From Caproiciproducens faecalis (GTDB taxonomy: Bacteria > Bacillota > Clostridia > Oscillospirales > Acutalibacteraceae), in contig NZ_JAGFNZ010000005.1 of assembly GCF_019448085.1 (NCBI RefSeq), positions 124,001 to 188,000 on the forward strand: a stretch of DNA of 64,000 bases, in the 5' to 3' direction. Both the position numbers and the translations under genes were made by a program. Shown piece after piece: positions 18,267-26,813 of the stretch. The first letter of the stretch is position 1. The number at the start of each line of letters is the position of its first letter. The notes below the pieces were generated by a model. That model saw nothing but the letters and a program-made list of their open reading frames with translations. It had not been told where the DNA came from and ran no database searches.

Positions 18267-18374
18267 TATAGAATTAGAATTACAGCACGAGGATTTCTCG
18301 CCGGAGCCTCGCTGCACTTTTGGTGGTATATACCGCAGCGCGAATTTACCAGCTATCAGCCGGCGATACAGTTT

Positions 18375-19493
18375 ATGGAAGAGGGCGATGAATTGAGCTA
18401 TAAAATTTGTGCCTATGCAATTTGCAAAAATGAAGAGAAGTTTGTTGACCGCTGGATGGATCATGTCAGTGAGGCTGACAGTGTCATTGTGGTAGACACG
18501 GGTTCCACCGACCACACTATAGAAAAACTGCGGCAGCGTGGAGCGACTGTTTACAGCTATGAGATTGATCCGTTCCGGTTTGATTACAGCAGAAATTACT
18601 GCTTGGAATTGATTCCCGATGATGTAGATATTTGTGTTTCCTCTGATTTGGATGATGTAATTGAACTTGGCTGGAGAAAAAAACTGGAAAGCGCATGGCA
18701 GAAGGATACTACCAGAGGCTTATACTTATATAATTGGAGTTTTAATGCAGATGGTACTCCTGCTGTTCAGTACACACACCAGAGAATCCATGCACGGCAT
18801 AATTTTCACTGGATTTATCCTACTCACGAGGTATTGGAGTACACCGGACCCGGTAAAGAAAAGCAGGTTTTCGTGGAAGGGCTTGTTTATAATCATTTTC
18901 CCGATGCCACGAAAGATAGAAGCCTTAATCTGCCCTTGTTGGAACTTGCGGTAAAAGAAAATCCAAATGATTCACGTAACCTTCATTATCTGGGCAGAGA
19001 GTACATGTTTCATCAGGATTGGGAAAAGTGCATCGAAACCCTGACAAAATATCTCGACCCCAACATCTCTTCTTGGGATGAGGAACGCTCCGCCTCCATG
19101 CGCTTTATTGCAAGGGCGTACGGAGCATTGGGAAATTCATATGAACAAAAGAGATGGCTGCATAAAGCCATAGCCGAAGCCCCATTCTTACGAGAACCAT
19201 ATATTGAACTGGCCCAAATTGCATATCATGAAAAGGATTGGCTGGCAGAATATTTTTATGCGGAGGAAGCTTTAAAGATAAAGAATAAAACTCTAAAGTA
19301 TCTTAATGAGGCTTTTGCATGGGACTACACGCCCGATGATTTATGTACCATCGCCTGCTACTGGCTTGGTTTGTACGAACAGGGAGTAGCTCACGCCAAG
19401 GCAGCCCTTGCCCTTAACCCCACTGATGAGCGCCTAATAAGAAACCTAAAGGTAACGCAGGAAAAGCTTGATATATCCATTCCTGTTGAGTAA
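18375..19493 (+). CDS. Family 2 glycosyltransferase with C-terminal TPR-like region
   Basis: A 372-residue protein. The N-terminal GT-A domain has AICKNEEKFVDRWMDHV, VVDTGSTDHT and the DxD-type SSDLDDV near residue 95 for nucleotide-sugar and metal binding. From about residue 190, helical repeats (NLHYLGREYMFHQDWEKCIE and similar) look like TPRs. The position directly downstream of two Thr-rich collagen-like proteins suggests it glycosylates them, as happens to BclA; this is an inference. The ribosome site AGAGGG better fits a TTG start at 18393 than ATG 18375. A CATATATTA (18218-18226) upstream is a further sigma-K-like -10 box, but the hairpin at 18229 lies between. Confidence 0.82.
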   Translation: MEEGDELSYKICAYAICKNEEKFVDRWMDHVSEADSVIVVDTGSTDHTIEKLRQRGATVYSYEIDPFRFDYSRNYCLELIPDDVDICVSSDLDDVIELGWRKKLESAWQKDTTRGLYLYNWSFNADGTPAVQYTHQRIHARHNFHWIYPTHEVLEYTGPGKEKQVFVEGLVYNHFPDATKDRSLNLPLLELAVKENPNDSRNLHYLGREYMFHQDWEKCIETLTKYLDPNISSWDEERSASMRFIARAYGALGNSYEQKRWLHKAIAEAPFLREPYIELAQIAYHEKDWLAEYFYAEEALKIKNKTLKYLNEAFAWDYTPDDLCTIACYWLGLYEQGVAHAKAALALNPTDERLIRNLKVTQEKLDISIPVE

Positions 19494-19553
19494 GTAAAGT
19501 CAGTTACCATCGATGAAACCATTCTGTTTTCAATCCTGCAACCCTAGTGCAAC

Positions 19554-19600
19554 AACAAATCCCCCTGCAAACTAATTAAAGTTTACAGGGGGAATTTGTT
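19554..19600 (+). terminator. Terminator after the glycosyltransferase gene
   Basis: ACAAATCCCCCTGCAAACT pairs with AGTTTACAGGGGGAATTTGT around AATTAA, then TTT. A long stem with two mismatches. Confidence 0.75.
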
Positions 19601-19677
19601 TACCGCTGGCTATGCGGCCTTTTAACGATTACCGCGAACCAATTCGCCGAAAAGACGAAGTTCGGATAATCTTGCTT

Positions 19678-19753
19678 TGGTGGAGCATAGCGGGATCGAA
19701 CCGCTGACCTCCACACTGCCAGTGTGGCGCTCTCCCAGCTGAGCTAATGCCCC
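19678..19753 (-). tRNA. tRNA-Ala (anticodon GGC)
   Basis: The minus strand folds into a 76-base cloverleaf. The acceptor is GGGGCAT/ATGCTCC with one G-U pair, the D-arm contains AGCTGGGA, the anticodon stem CCACA/TGTGG encloses CTGGCAG, the T-arm is AGCGG-TTCGATC-CCGCT, and CCA is encoded. The anticodon GGC reads alanine GCC/GCU codons. The gene is alone, between two plus-strand genes; the rest of 19601-19943 shows only AT-rich sequence. Confidence 0.97.
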
Positions 19754-19943
19754 ATATGTTGTTTGAAACAGCTTTGTTATAATATCATATTTTATAGGAG
19801 AATGCAAGTACTATTGTAAAAAAATGTGATTCATTTTCGGCATATTGAAAAAATATGATAATACTGATAAAATGAAATAAAACAATGGTTCGGGGCGTAA
19901 GCCGCATTACATAATCGTCGAACGGATTTCGGGAGAATATATT

Positions 19944-20552
19944 ATGTCTGATTCACTTATTACCAAAAAGGCGATTGCTGCTTCCATAAAAGAACTGATG
20001 AAAAAAAGAACGCTGCAGAAAATATCGGTTGCCGATATTGTAGAACACTGCGGGATTAACCGTCAGACCTTCTACTATCATTTTAAGGACAAATATGATT
20101 TGGTGGACTGGATTTATTATAATGAGGTGGTCTCTGCCGTTACACAGCACAGATCTCTGGAAGAGTGGAACAGCGTAGTGCTTGATGTCCTGAAAACGAT
20201 GAAGAATGAGCAGTATTTTTACACAAACGCCCTAAGCGTTACCGGGCAGAACGCTTTTCAGGATTACTTTTTCAATGTGACCAAGAATCTAATCAGCGAA
20301 ATGCTGGATACGGTGTCACAGGGCAGTGGGATCGCCGCGGAAGACAAGGTGTTTATCGCGGAATTTTATTCCTACGGGCTGGTTGGAATGGTGATCCAGT
20401 GGGCGCGCTGCGGCATGAAACAGTCGCCGGAAGAAATCGTTCTTCGTCTGACTCATTTTATCGATGACAGCAAGATTTATACGGCTGGGCGTTACTTTAA
20501 AGAGCATCCGGAGGACGAAAAAGCGAATATCACTGAAAGAAATTCGAATTAG
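19944..20552 (+). CDS. TetR/AcrR family transcriptional regulator (DhaS-like)
   Basis: A 202-residue regulator. The helix-turn-helix is residues 20-50 (KISVADIVEHCGINRQTFYYHF followed by KDKYDLVDWIYYNE), very similar to the DhaS subgroup that includes activators of dihydroxyacetone kinase operons. The C-terminal domain resembles the TetR_C ligand/dimer domain of that group. No dha genes are nearby, so its target is unknown. It lies ahead of a glycosyltransferase gene, with 83 bases between. Confidence 0.85.
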   Translation: MSDSLITKKAIAASIKELMKKRTLQKISVADIVEHCGINRQTFYYHFKDKYDLVDWIYYNEVVSAVTQHRSLEEWNSVVLDVLKTMKNEQYFYTNALSVTGQNAFQDYFFNVTKNLISEMLDTVSQGSGIAAEDKVFIAEFYSYGLVGMVIQWARCGMKQSPEEIVLRLTHFIDDSKIYTAGRYFKEHPEDEKANITERNSN

Positions 20553-20635
20553 GGAAAGATAACTGTCAGTTTTCATCTTTTCTATTCTTCACAATATGAT
20601 ATACTGGTTACAGATTCAGTAAAGGAGGTTCGGTA

Positions 20636-21598
20636 ATGCAGATTACAAAGCTTTCCATTATTGTTCCGGTAAGAAATGTTGAACAGGAAATCTCAGGAGT
20701 ATTACGTTCGATTGCCGCGCAGGCGGCCGGGCTGGAAGCAGAATTTATCGTGGTGGATATGGGCTCTGCAGACAGAACGGTCTGGGAAGCCGTTCAGCTA
20801 ATCAAAGAACTGAAGCTTCGTGGTTTTGTCATTCAGAACGGCGACGGAACCGTTGCCGCGGCTTTAAATACAGGAATCCAGAAATCCGGCGGGGATTACC
20901 TCACGTTTATCTTTGCCCGCAGGCTTTACCGCGATTTTATCAGCGGATATCTGGAAACCGCGGCGCGTACTTCGGCGGATTTTGTGTTCGGCAGCATCAG
21001 TGAAGAGGAATCCCATGCCGCGGAGCGCCGGCTGATTAGCAGGGCAATCCGTCAGGAGAGCGGTGCTCAGTATTTGAAAAGCATTCTAAACGATGCCATT
21101 CATATCGATATTTCCGCCATCATGCTCCGGAGAAAGTTTTTACTGGACAGGCAGATTTACTTTTTCGATTCCTGCAGCCACGGTTACGCGGAGGAGTTTG
21201 TTTTCCGCTGCCTTCTGTCTGCGGAAACGATTGCGCAGTCTCCGACGATTATTAAACGTGATACCGTTTATGAACTGAAGCGCGGCAAACAGAAATCGAT
21301 CGGTAAGAATATTTTTCAGCATACCGACGCCATGCTCCGCATTTTTGATATGATTAAAGCCGCCCGGCGGGATGACGCGGAGCTTATACAGCTGTTTGAA
21401 CATCAAAAGCTGCCGTTGACTGTGATGAACGGGATAGACGTGATGCTGAAGGAAGGCGCGGGTTATAACGCGGTGCGCGGCTATCTGCGCGTTGCGGGGT
21501 ACGACAAACTGCTTAGTACGGGCAGACAGACGGACAAAGCGCTGAAGCGCCGCATCACGGTCTGGCGCACCATCCCGTGGATGTATAAAGCAAAATAA
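20636..21598 (+). CDS. Family 2 glycosyltransferase-like protein lacking a DxD motif
   Basis: A 320-residue protein. LSIIVPVRNVEQEISGVLRSI and FIVVDMGSADRT are the GT-A nucleotide-sugar binding start. Where active enzymes have a DxD in a YLTFxDxDD context, this one has YLTFIFARRLYRDF, so the usual metal-binding acid pair is absent. It may be inactive, metal-independent, or have shifted its ligands. AAAGGAGG lies seven bases before the ATG. A terminator follows at 21613. It is separate from the collagen locus by the tRNA and a regulator. Confidence 0.75.
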   Translation: MQITKLSIIVPVRNVEQEISGVLRSIAAQAAGLEAEFIVVDMGSADRTVWEAVQLIKELKLRGFVIQNGDGTVAAALNTGIQKSGGDYLTFIFARRLYRDFISGYLETAARTSADFVFGSISEEESHAAERRLISRAIRQESGAQYLKSILNDAIHIDISAIMLRRKFLLDRQIYFFDSCSHGYAEEFVFRCLLSAETIAQSPTIIKRDTVYELKRGKQKSIGKNIFQHTDAMLRIFDMIKAARRDDAELIQLFEHQKLPLTVMNGIDVMLKEGAGYNAVRGYLRVAGYDKLLSTGRQTDKALKRRITVWRTIPWMYKAK

Positions 21599-21612
21599 GC
21601 CTTTCTCTTTTT

Positions 21613-21647
21613 CCCTGCCGCCGTTTCCCCGGAGGCAGGGCTTTTTG
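21613..21647 (+). terminator. Terminator after the glycosyltransferase-like gene
   Basis: CCCTGCC-CC pairs with GG-GGCAGGG (21613-21640) with one mismatch, followed by CTTTTTG. Confidence 0.8.
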
Positions 21648-21657
21648 CGTCTTTTTC

Positions 21658-21686
21658 TTGAAGTAACCACAGCAACATGATATAAT
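21658..21686 (+). promoter_or_regulatory. Promoter of the miaB-mutS-mutL region
   Basis: TTGAAG (21658-21663), 17 bases, TATAAT (21681-21686) with TGA just before the -10 box. Confidence 0.7.
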
Positions 21687-21721
21687 CAATTCATACCATA
21701 CAATATAGGAGGGCTATCCTT

Positions 21722-23149
21722 TTGGCAGATCAATTTCCGGCCCGGACGCAGCCGGTGCGTCCTCAGGCTGAATTCATCAGCGACGTTTCGCAGATCATGG
21801 CAGTCAGAGCGCGCGGCGCCGTACCAATGGCGCTGGTGCACACTTATGGCTGTCAGCAGAATGTTGCCGACGGTGAAAAAATAAAGGGTCAGCTTGAGGA
21901 AATGGGATTTTCTTTTACTGATCGAGAAGATGAGGCGGATCTCATCATTTTTAATACCTGCGCAGTGCGCGAACATGCTGAAGACAGGGTGTTCGGCAAT
22001 GTGGGAGCGCTGAAAAATGTAAAACGGCGGCATCCGTCTCTGATTATCGCTCTTTGCGGCTGCATGATGGAGCAGGAGCATGTCGCCGAACGTATCCGAA
22101 AAAGCTTCCCTTTCGTCAATCTGGTATTTGGCACCCATGTCATTCATAAACTTCCCGAGCTTTTGTTTACTACCATTACTCAGAGCCGCCGTGTGTTTGA
22201 GCGGGGCGACGACAGCGAAGACAAACAGATTGTTGAAGGCTTGCCGGTTCACCGCGACGGAAACACAAAAGCTTGGCTTACGGTTATGTATGGCTGTGAC
22301 AATTTTTGCTCATACTGTGTTGTACCCTATGTACGCGGCAGGGAGCGCAGCCGAACGCCGGAGGCAATTGTGGAGGAGTTCAAAGGTCTTGTGGACGCCG
22401 GGTATAAGGATATTACCCTTTTGGGACAGAATGTCAATTCCTACGGTAAGCATCTGGACGAGCCTGTGAATTTTTCTCAGCTTTTAAAAATGCTTGACGC
22501 GGTGGACGGCGATTACCGCATCCGCTTTATGACCTCGCACCCGAAGGACGCAACCCACGAGCTGATTGATACGATTGCGCAGGGCAGGCACATCAGCCAC
22601 CATCTTCACCTGCCGTTCCAGTCCGGAAACAACAGGGTGCTTAAGGAAATGAACCGCGGGTATTCCCGTGAAAAATATCTTGACCTGATTGCTTATGCCA
22701 GGGAAAAGATCCTGGATCTTTCCCTGACTTCCGATGTGATTGTCGGGTTTCCGGGGGAAACCTACGAGGAATTCCTCGACACAGTCAGCTTGATTCAAAC
22801 GGTGGAGTTCACTTCGCTGTTTACCTTTATCTATTCCCCGCGCGTGGGGACAAGAGCGGCAAAGATGCCGGACCCGATTCCCGCCAAGGAAAAGTCAAAA
22901 TGGTTTGCAGAGCTTTGCAGTGAGCAGGAAAAAATTGCCGCTTCGCGCTGCGCCGGGATGGTCGGCACAGTCCAGCGGGTGCTGGTGGAAGAGCAGAATG
23001 AAAAAACCGGTCTTCTTTTCGGGCGAACCGACGGCAATATTGTTGTGGATTTCCCGGGGGATGAAAGTCTGATCGGCGGTTTTGCCGATGTAAAAATCAC
23101 TTCCGCCCGCAACTGGATTTTAAATGGAGAGCTTAATCAATTATCATAA
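21722..23149 (+). CDS. miaB: tRNA-2-methylthio-N6-dimethylallyladenosine synthase
   Basis: Radical SAM methylthiotransferase that adds the 2-methylthio group to isopentenyl-A37 of tRNAs. The N-terminal UPF0004 domain supplies three cluster ligands (Cys44 in YGCQQN, Cys80 in NTCAVRE, Cys114 in LCGCM). The radical SAM triad is Cys192, Cys196 and Cys199 (GCDNFCSYC). A C-terminal TRAM domain ends the 475-residue protein. The start is TTG with AGGAGGG upstream. It acts on the product of MiaA, encoded 5.6 kb downstream, and heads a cluster matching B. subtilis ymcB-ymcA-mutS-mutL. Confidence 0.95.
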   Translation: MADQFPARTQPVRPQAEFISDVSQIMAVRARGAVPMALVHTYGCQQNVADGEKIKGQLEEMGFSFTDREDEADLIIFNTCAVREHAEDRVFGNVGALKNVKRRHPSLIIALCGCMMEQEHVAERIRKSFPFVNLVFGTHVIHKLPELLFTTITQSRRVFERGDDSEDKQIVEGLPVHRDGNTKAWLTVMYGCDNFCSYCVVPYVRGRERSRTPEAIVEEFKGLVDAGYKDITLLGQNVNSYGKHLDEPVNFSQLLKMLDAVDGDYRIRFMTSHPKDATHELIDTIAQGRHISHHLHLPFQSGNNRVLKEMNRGYSREKYLDLIAYAREKILDLSLTSDVIVGFPGETYEEFLDTVSLIQTVEFTSLFTFIYSPRVGTRAAKMPDPIPAKEKSKWFAELCSEQEKIAASRCAGMVGTVQRVLVEEQNEKTGLLFGRTDGNIVVDFPGDESLIGGFADVKITSARNWILNGELNQLS

Positions 23150-23173
23150 ATAAAAATTTAAGGAGTTACTAAA

Positions 23174-23584
23174 ATGGATATTATCAGCTTAGCAAGAGAA
23201 ATCGGCAAGGAAATTCAGAAGGATCAGCGTTATTTGAATATGAAGCTTGCACAGCAGAACAGCGACGACGACCAGAAGCTTCAGGATTTAATCGGCGAGT
23301 TCAACCTGAAAAGAATGGCAATCAACAATGAGACACAAAAGTCTGAGCAGGACACCGACAAAATGCAGGCGTTGAATCAGGAACTGCGTCATGTCTATGC
23401 CCAGATCATGCAGAACGAAAACATGACCGCTTACAATAAAGCCAAGGAAGAAATGGATGCTCTGCTTCAGCGTGTCAGCGCCATCATCGGCCAGTCCGCA
23501 GACGGCGAAGACCCGGAAACCACCGACTATGAGCAGTCCTCTTCCTGCGGCGGAGACTGTGGTTCCTGCGGAGGCTGCCACTAA
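23174..23584 (+). CDS. YlbF/YmcA family regulator with Cys-rich tail
   Basis: A 136-residue helical protein of the YmcA/YlbF family (LAREIGKEIQKDQRYLNMK; YNKAKEEMDALL). In B. subtilis, YmcA, YlbF and YaaT form the Ric complex, which carries iron-sulfur clusters and controls competence, biofilm, sporulation and RNA processing. The position directly after miaB equals B. subtilis ymcA. The last 15 residues (SSSCGGDCGSCGGCH) hold four Cys, a plausible cluster-binding tail. The ribosome site AAGGAG lies upstream. Confidence 0.85.
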   Translation: MDIISLAREIGKEIQKDQRYLNMKLAQQNSDDDQKLQDLIGEFNLKRMAINNETQKSEQDTDKMQALNQELRHVYAQIMQNENMTAYNKAKEEMDALLQRVSAIIGQSADGEDPETTDYEQSSSCGGDCGSCGGCH

Positions 23585-23623
23585 TTTCGCTTAAAGACAT
23601 GAACGGGAGATGAAACGCAGGTT

Positions 23624-26236
23624 ATGGCAAATCTTTCACCAATGATGCAGCAGTATTTTGAAATCAAAAAACAGAATCCCAATACAATATTGTTTTTTCG
23701 CCTTGGTGATTTTTATGAAATGTTTTATGAAGACGCCAAACTTGCGTCGAAGGAACTGGAACTGACTCTGACCGGACGCGACTGCGGGCAGGAAGAGCGC
23801 GCGCCCATGTGCGGCGTTCCCTTTCACAGCTATGAAAGCTACGTCGCGCGCCTTGTTGCGAAGGGCTATAAGGTCGCCATCTGTGAACAGATGGAAGATC
23901 CCGCGCTGGCAAAAGGTCTTGTGAAGCGCGACATTATCCGCGTGATTACGCCCGGTACGGTGCTGGAAAGCAGCATGCTGGACGAGGCTCGCAACAATTT
24001 TATCTGTTCACTCTGCATCGAGGGGACGGATGCCGGAATCTGCTTTGCGGATATTTCTACCGGTGCGCTGCACGCAACCGCTCTTTCGGGCGGGGATTTG
24101 ACGGAGCAGATCAAAAATGAGCTTTCCCGATTTTCACCGCGAGAGATTCTGGTCAACCAAAATACGCTGGAACTGAAAGAGCTTCCGAAATTTATTCGGG
24201 AGCGTCTTTCCGCCAGTTTGGAATTGCTGGACGACACTGAGTTTGAGCCGCATAACTGTTCTTCGATGGTACTGGAACAGTTTCATTCCAAAAGTCTGGG
24301 TGATCTGAACCTTTCCGACAAAACCGGAATCGTGCAGTCCATCGGTGCGCTGCTTTCCTATCTTAAACGCACACAGCGCGTGGGAATTGAGCGCATTAAT
24401 GGCATAGACCTTTACACTGGGGCACAGTTTATGCATCTGGATTTAAGTGCGCGGCGCAATCTCGAACTGCTGGAAACGATGCGCAACAAGGAAAAGCGCG
24501 GCTCCCTGCTCTGGGTCCTTGATAAAACACGCACCGCAATGGGCAAGCGCCTGATCCGCAGCTGGATTGAACAGCCGCTGTTAAGTCCGGTACAGATTAA
24601 CCGCCGTTTAAACGCGGTTGAGGAATTGGCGGGGGACGCCATACTGCGCGATGCCATCGCCGAACAGCTGACCGGAATCCACGATCTGGAGCGACTGATG
24701 TCCCGGATTGTGTACGGTTCCGCCAACGGCAGGGAACTGCGTTCGCTGTCGTCCGCAGTCATGCGGCTGCCCGCACTGAAGACTTTGCTGCAGAGTGTAA
24801 AGTCAAACCTCCTTACAGAGATTGAACAGCAGATTGATCTTCTGGAGGACGTTTATCAGATGGTTGACCGAGCGATTGTGGAAGAACCTCCGTTTTCCAT
24901 TCGGGAAGGCGGGATGATTCAGCCCGGTTACAATGCGGAACTGGACCTTTTGAAAGGCGATATGAGCGACGGGCGCGGAATTATTGCCCAGATTGAGGCG
25001 CAGGAGCGGGAAAAAACGGGGATTCCGAAACTGAAAGTCGGCTACAACCGGGTGTTCGGATATTACATTGAGATCAGTAATTCCTATAAGGATCAGGCGC
25101 CGCCGGAATACATACGCAAACAAACCCTTACCAACTGCGAACGCTTCATTACCCCCGAGCTCAAGGAGCTGGAGGGAAAAATCCTCGGTGCGCACGAAAA
25201 GTCCGTACAGCTGGAATTCCAGCTGTTTGACGCTGTCCGAAACAATGTGGCCGCCCAGCTGACCCGTGTACAGTCAACAGCCGACGCGATTGCAAGGCTC
25301 GACGTACTGACCTCTTTTGCACAGGTTTCGGCGGTACAGCATTATGTACGTCCGATTGTAAATCTGGACGGAAAAATCATTTTAAAAGAAAGCCGCCATC
25401 CGGTTGTCGAGATTTTGCTCGATGCTCCCTTTGTGCCGAACGACGTTACGCTCGACAGGGACGAAAACCGGGTCGCCATCATTACCGGCCCGAACATGGC
25501 CGGAAAATCCACTTACATGCGCCAGACCGCACTGATTGTGATTATGGCTCAGATCGGGTGTTTTGTCCCTGCTTCCTATGCGGAAATCGGGATTACGGAC
25601 AGTATTTTTACCCGTGTGGGAGCTTCGGATGATCTGGCCTCCGGCCAGTCGACTTTTATGGTGGAGATGTCCGAGGTTGCGGATATTATCAAAAATGCTA
25701 CAAACAAGAGCCTTCTAATTTTGGATGAAATCGGGCGGGGAACCTCAACCTTTGACGGGATGAGCATTGCCCGCGCTGTTCTGGAATATGTCGCCAACAA
25801 GCAGCTTTTGGGCGCAAAAGCCCTTTTTGCAACCCATTATCACGAGCTGACGGAACTGGAAGAGCTGGTTGACGGTGTGAAAAATTATAATATCGCTGTC
25901 AAGAAGCGCGGCGACGACATCACCTTCCTGCGCCGGATTGTGCGCGGCGGTGCGGATGACAGCTTCGGGATTGAAGTTGCAAAGCTTGCCGGTGTGCCGA
26001 ATAAAATTGTGAACCGAGCCAAACAGGTACTTGCCGAGCTGGAAAGCGGGCAGCAGGTGTCTATGCCGAAACGGCGCGGGCACAAAGAAGAAGCGCAGGA
26101 GGACTTGCAGCTGATGATTACCCCGCCCAACGAGACGGACATTATGGACAGGCTCAAAAAGCTGGACGTCAATACCCTGACGCCCATTGAGTGCATGAAT
26201 ACGCTGTTTGAGCTGGCCACGCTGGCGAAAGGGTGA
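23624..26236 (+). CDS. mutS: DNA mismatch repair protein MutS
   Basis: An 870-residue mismatch sensor ATPase. The N-terminal FFRLGDFYEMFYEDA holds the Phe-X-Glu mismatch-reading motif. The ABC-type ATPase has Walker A GPNMAGKST near residue 622, Walker B LLILDEIGRGTST near 698, and ATHYHELTELE. The length is typical of MutS1. It is followed by an acetyltransferase gene and mutL, so mismatch repair genes stay clustered. The B. subtilis cotE gene that sits between ymcA and mutS is absent. Confidence 0.97.
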   Translation: MANLSPMMQQYFEIKKQNPNTILFFRLGDFYEMFYEDAKLASKELELTLTGRDCGQEERAPMCGVPFHSYESYVARLVAKGYKVAICEQMEDPALAKGLVKRDIIRVITPGTVLESSMLDEARNNFICSLCIEGTDAGICFADISTGALHATALSGGDLTEQIKNELSRFSPREILVNQNTLELKELPKFIRERLSASLELLDDTEFEPHNCSSMVLEQFHSKSLGDLNLSDKTGIVQSIGALLSYLKRTQRVGIERINGIDLYTGAQFMHLDLSARRNLELLETMRNKEKRGSLLWVLDKTRTAMGKRLIRSWIEQPLLSPVQINRRLNAVEELAGDAILRDAIAEQLTGIHDLERLMSRIVYGSANGRELRSLSSAVMRLPALKTLLQSVKSNLLTEIEQQIDLLEDVYQMVDRAIVEEPPFSIREGGMIQPGYNAELDLLKGDMSDGRGIIAQIEAQEREKTGIPKLKVGYNRVFGYYIEISNSYKDQAPPEYIRKQTLTNCERFITPELKELEGKILGAHEKSVQLEFQLFDAVRNNVAAQLTRVQSTADAIARLDVLTSFAQVSAVQHYVRPIVNLDGKIILKESRHPVVEILLDAPFVPNDVTLDRDENRVAIITGPNMAGKSTYMRQTALIVIMAQIGCFVPASYAEIGITDSIFTRVGASDDLASGQSTFMVEMSEVADIIKNATNKSLLILDEIGRGTSTFDGMSIARAVLEYVANKQLLGAKALFATHYHELTELEELVDGVKNYNIAVKKRGDDITFLRRIVRGGADDSFGIEVAKLAGVPNKIVNRAKQVLAELESGQQVSMPKRRGHKEEAQEDLQLMITPPNETDIMDRLKKLDVNTLTPIECMNTLFELATLAKG

Positions 26237-26261
26237 TTATTTTCGAGGGAGCAGAGAAGTT

Positions 26262-26786
26262 ATGTGCCGTCTTATGAAATTGAATCCTTCCATGGAGCTG
26301 GAATACAAGAATTATATGAAGGAATGGCTGTGCAGCGGAGAAGTCATTGTTCCAATGTCCTCTCGCTCAGACAACAAAAATTTTTCAGATTACCTGCGGT
26401 TACAAAAAGAGTGGGAAACCGAGGAAGGGTGCCCGGAGAATTTTGTCCCGGGAACCACATGGTTTTATGTAAATGAACAGGGGAGAATTCTTGGGGCGGT
26501 GAACCTTCGGCACAGACTTAACGATTATCTTTTTTCAGTGGGGGGACATATCGGCTACGGTGTGCGTCCTTCCGAACGCCGAAAGGGTTATGCTTCCAAG
26601 ATTCTTTCCCTTGCTTTGGAAAAAGCGAAGGGACTTGGGCTTCATAAGGTGCTGATAACCTGTGATAAAGATAACTGCGGATCGGCGCGGACTATCCAGA
26701 AGAATCACGGTATTTTAGAAAATGAAGTGCAGGATGAAAATAGCATTACGCAGCGGTACTGGATTAATTTGGACAACAGTTTTTAA
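26262..26786 (+). CDS. GNAT family acetyltransferase
   Basis: A 174-residue acetyltransferase: the GVRPSERRKGYASKIL loop binds acetyl-CoA, preceded by TTWFYVNEQGRILGAVNLRH. ATG 26262 has GAGGGAG ten bases upstream; ATG 26274 is an alternative. The longer open frame would overlap mutS by ten codons. It is inserted between mutS and mutL with short gaps (25 and 27 bases), so it is probably co-transcribed with them. Substrate unknown. Confidence 0.8.
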   Translation: MCRLMKLNPSMELEYKNYMKEWLCSGEVIVPMSSRSDNKNFSDYLRLQKEWETEEGCPENFVPGTTWFYVNEQGRILGAVNLRHRLNDYLFSVGGHIGYGVRPSERRKGYASKILSLALEKAKGLGLHKVLITCDKDNCGSARTIQKNHGILENEVQDENSITQRYWINLDNSF

Positions 26787-26813
26787 TTTGCCTTTTAGAA
26801 AAGGAGGCGTTTC

